Shown: positions 52,400 to 53,129 of the stretch, piece after piece | How positions within the stretch are numbered: the first letter of the stretch is position 1 | Layout: each line of letters starts with the position of its first letter | Assembly (NCBI GenBank): GCA_009392815.1 | Contig: VFFS01000053.1 | Coordinates: 71,216-124,344 of the forward strand | Length of the DNA stretch: 53,129 nucleotides | Origin: SAR202 cluster bacterium | Lineage (GTDB): Bacteria > Chloroflexota > Dehalococcoidia > Lucifugimonadales > UBA826 | Reading direction: 5' to 3' | Translations under genes and position numbers: made by a program | Notes under the pieces: generated by a model | What the model was told of the DNA's origin: nothing | Database searches by the model: none | Seen by the model: the letters and a program-made list of their open reading frames with translations, nothing else

Positions 52400-53129
52400 A
52401 TGCCTGCGAATATATATTATGAAACCGATGCTGATATGTCGCTGCTTGAAGACAAAAAAATAGCCATCATTGGGTACGGTAGCCAGGGACATGCACATGC
52501 CCTTAATCTGAAGGATTCGGGTCTTGATGTCGCAGTGGGCTTGTATGAAGGTAGCAAAAGTTGGGAAGCAGCTGAAGAAGAAGGTCTAGAGGTGGGAACT
52601 GTTGCGGATGTTTCTGCTAAGTCAGATGTCATCATGATCCTGATTCCTGACCATTTACAATCGACGGTTTATAACGAGTCCATATTACCTCACCTACTTC
52701 CTGGAAAGACGCTTATGTTCGCCCATGGATTCAATATTCATTACGATGCTATTGTTCCTCCTGAGGGAGTGGATGTTTCCATGGTGGCGCCTAAAGCTCC
52801 AGGTCACAGAATGCGCGAGATATATACGAAGGATTCTGGAGTTCCAGGCCTATTGGCTATACATCAGGATGCCAGTGGGAACGCCCATGGAATTGGACTG
52901 GCATATGCACGCGGGGTTGGCTGTACAAGGGCGGGTGTTCTCGACACAACCTTCAAGGAAGAGACTGAGACAGACTTATTTGGTGAACAAGCAGTCTTGT
53001 GTGGAGGGGTTGCCGCACTCGTCAAAGCGGCATTTGAAACTCTTGTGGAGGCTGGGTATCAGCCCGAGTCAGCTTATTTTGAATGTATGCATGAACTTAA
53101 GATGATTGTGGATCTTTTTTACCAAGGTG
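52400..53129 (+). CDS. ilvC: Ketol-acid reductoisomerase, N-terminal part (runs off window)
   Basis: Open frame from an ATG at 52400 (GGGAGA upstream) to the window end, ~243 residues so far. The NADPH-binding Rossmann motif [20 protein letters not shown], then [15 protein letters not shown], and the metal-site region [16 protein letters not shown], are clear KARI features. It converts acetolactate to dihydroxyisovalerate. It follows ilvN in the T-box-controlled operon. The C-terminal end is not visible. Confidence 0.95.
   Translation, partial: MPANIYYETDADMSLLEDKKIAIIGYGSQGHAHALNLKDSGLDVAVGLYEGSKSWEAAEEEGLEVGTVADVSAKSDVIMILIPDHLQSTVYNESILPHLLPGKTLMFAHGFNIHYDAIVPPEGVDVSMVAPKAPGHRMREIYTKDSGVPGLLAIHQDASGNAHGIGLAYARGVGCTRAGVLDTTFKEETETDLFGEQAVLCGGVAALVKAAFETLVEAGYQPESAYFECMHELKMIVDLFYQG

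Noticed and set aside
1-53129. CRISPR arrays, insertion sequences, prophage genes, attachment sites
   Set aside because: Reading both strands I found no regularly spaced repeats, transposase motifs, integrase or phage structural genes.

Overview
This window looks like a chromosomal segment of a free-living, aerobic, monoderm-type bacterium. It is probably a marine Chloroflexota of the SAR202/Dehalococcoidia kind. The evidence is: a caa3-type cytochrome oxidase cluster with CtaA/CtaB/CtaG/SCO1; a type-E succinate dehydrogenase with a CCG-domain subunit; an enolase-superfamily dehydratase; a thiolase-like/DUF35 pair; a reductive-dehalogenase-like Fe-S protein; and a T-box leader on the ilv operon. 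Base composition is moderately AT-rich by eye, and TTG and GTG starts are frequent. The lineage is an inference from gene content, not from a marker phylogeny. I see no insertion sequence, prophage, CRISPR array or obvious genomic island.

Layout. 1-0.6 kb: start of nusA (minus) with its promoter and leader hairpin. 0.8-3.5 kb: modABC molybdate transporter. 3.5-6.4 kb: amidohydrolase, Nudix hydrolase, HpcH-type aldolase. 6.5-12.4 kb: the rpmH-rnpA-yidD-yidC-jag cluster, interrupted by a BamB-like beta-propeller lipoprotein and followed by a PfkB kinase and an AI-2E family permease. 12.4-19.6 kb: two crotonases, tRNA-Gln, crcB, trxB, a class III aminotransferase, threonine synthase, a NifU-like protein and a thiolase. 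19.8-26 kb: selB, then an unknown protein, nurA, a HerA-associated protein, herA and a small metallopeptidase. 26-32.1 kb: metabolic genes, hpt, an RdhA-like protein, and a selenocysteine-containing SelW/Rdx-family gene that ordinary ORF calling splits. 32.2-36.4 kb: two membrane proteins and the thrS-infC-rpmI-rplT translation operon. 36.5-44.4 kb (minus): ctaA-ctaB-coxB-coxA-coxC-coxD-ctaG-X-sco1. 44.6-49.6 kb: tRNA-Pro, an MFS transporter and sdhA-sdhB-sdhE (minus). 49.7 kb to the end: Leu-type T-box, ilvB, ilvN and partial ilvC.

How the genes work together. The sdh operon delivers electrons to quinone, and the cox cluster completes aerobic respiration with its own heme A synthesis and copper insertion. 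selB and the UGA-containing gene together show that the organism decodes selenocysteine, although selA, selD and tRNA-Sec lie outside this window. NurA and HerA form a DNA-end resection pair with two extra conserved-looking neighbours.

The most interesting points are the hidden selenoprotein with a SECIS-like hairpin, an apparent AUA start codon on infC, a crotonase whose conserved N-terminus has no canonical start codon, the 104-nt yidC/jag overlap, and the NurA/HerA neighbourhood. I found no clearly new multi-gene system. The nearest candidate is the NurA-X-HerA module with its unknown partners.
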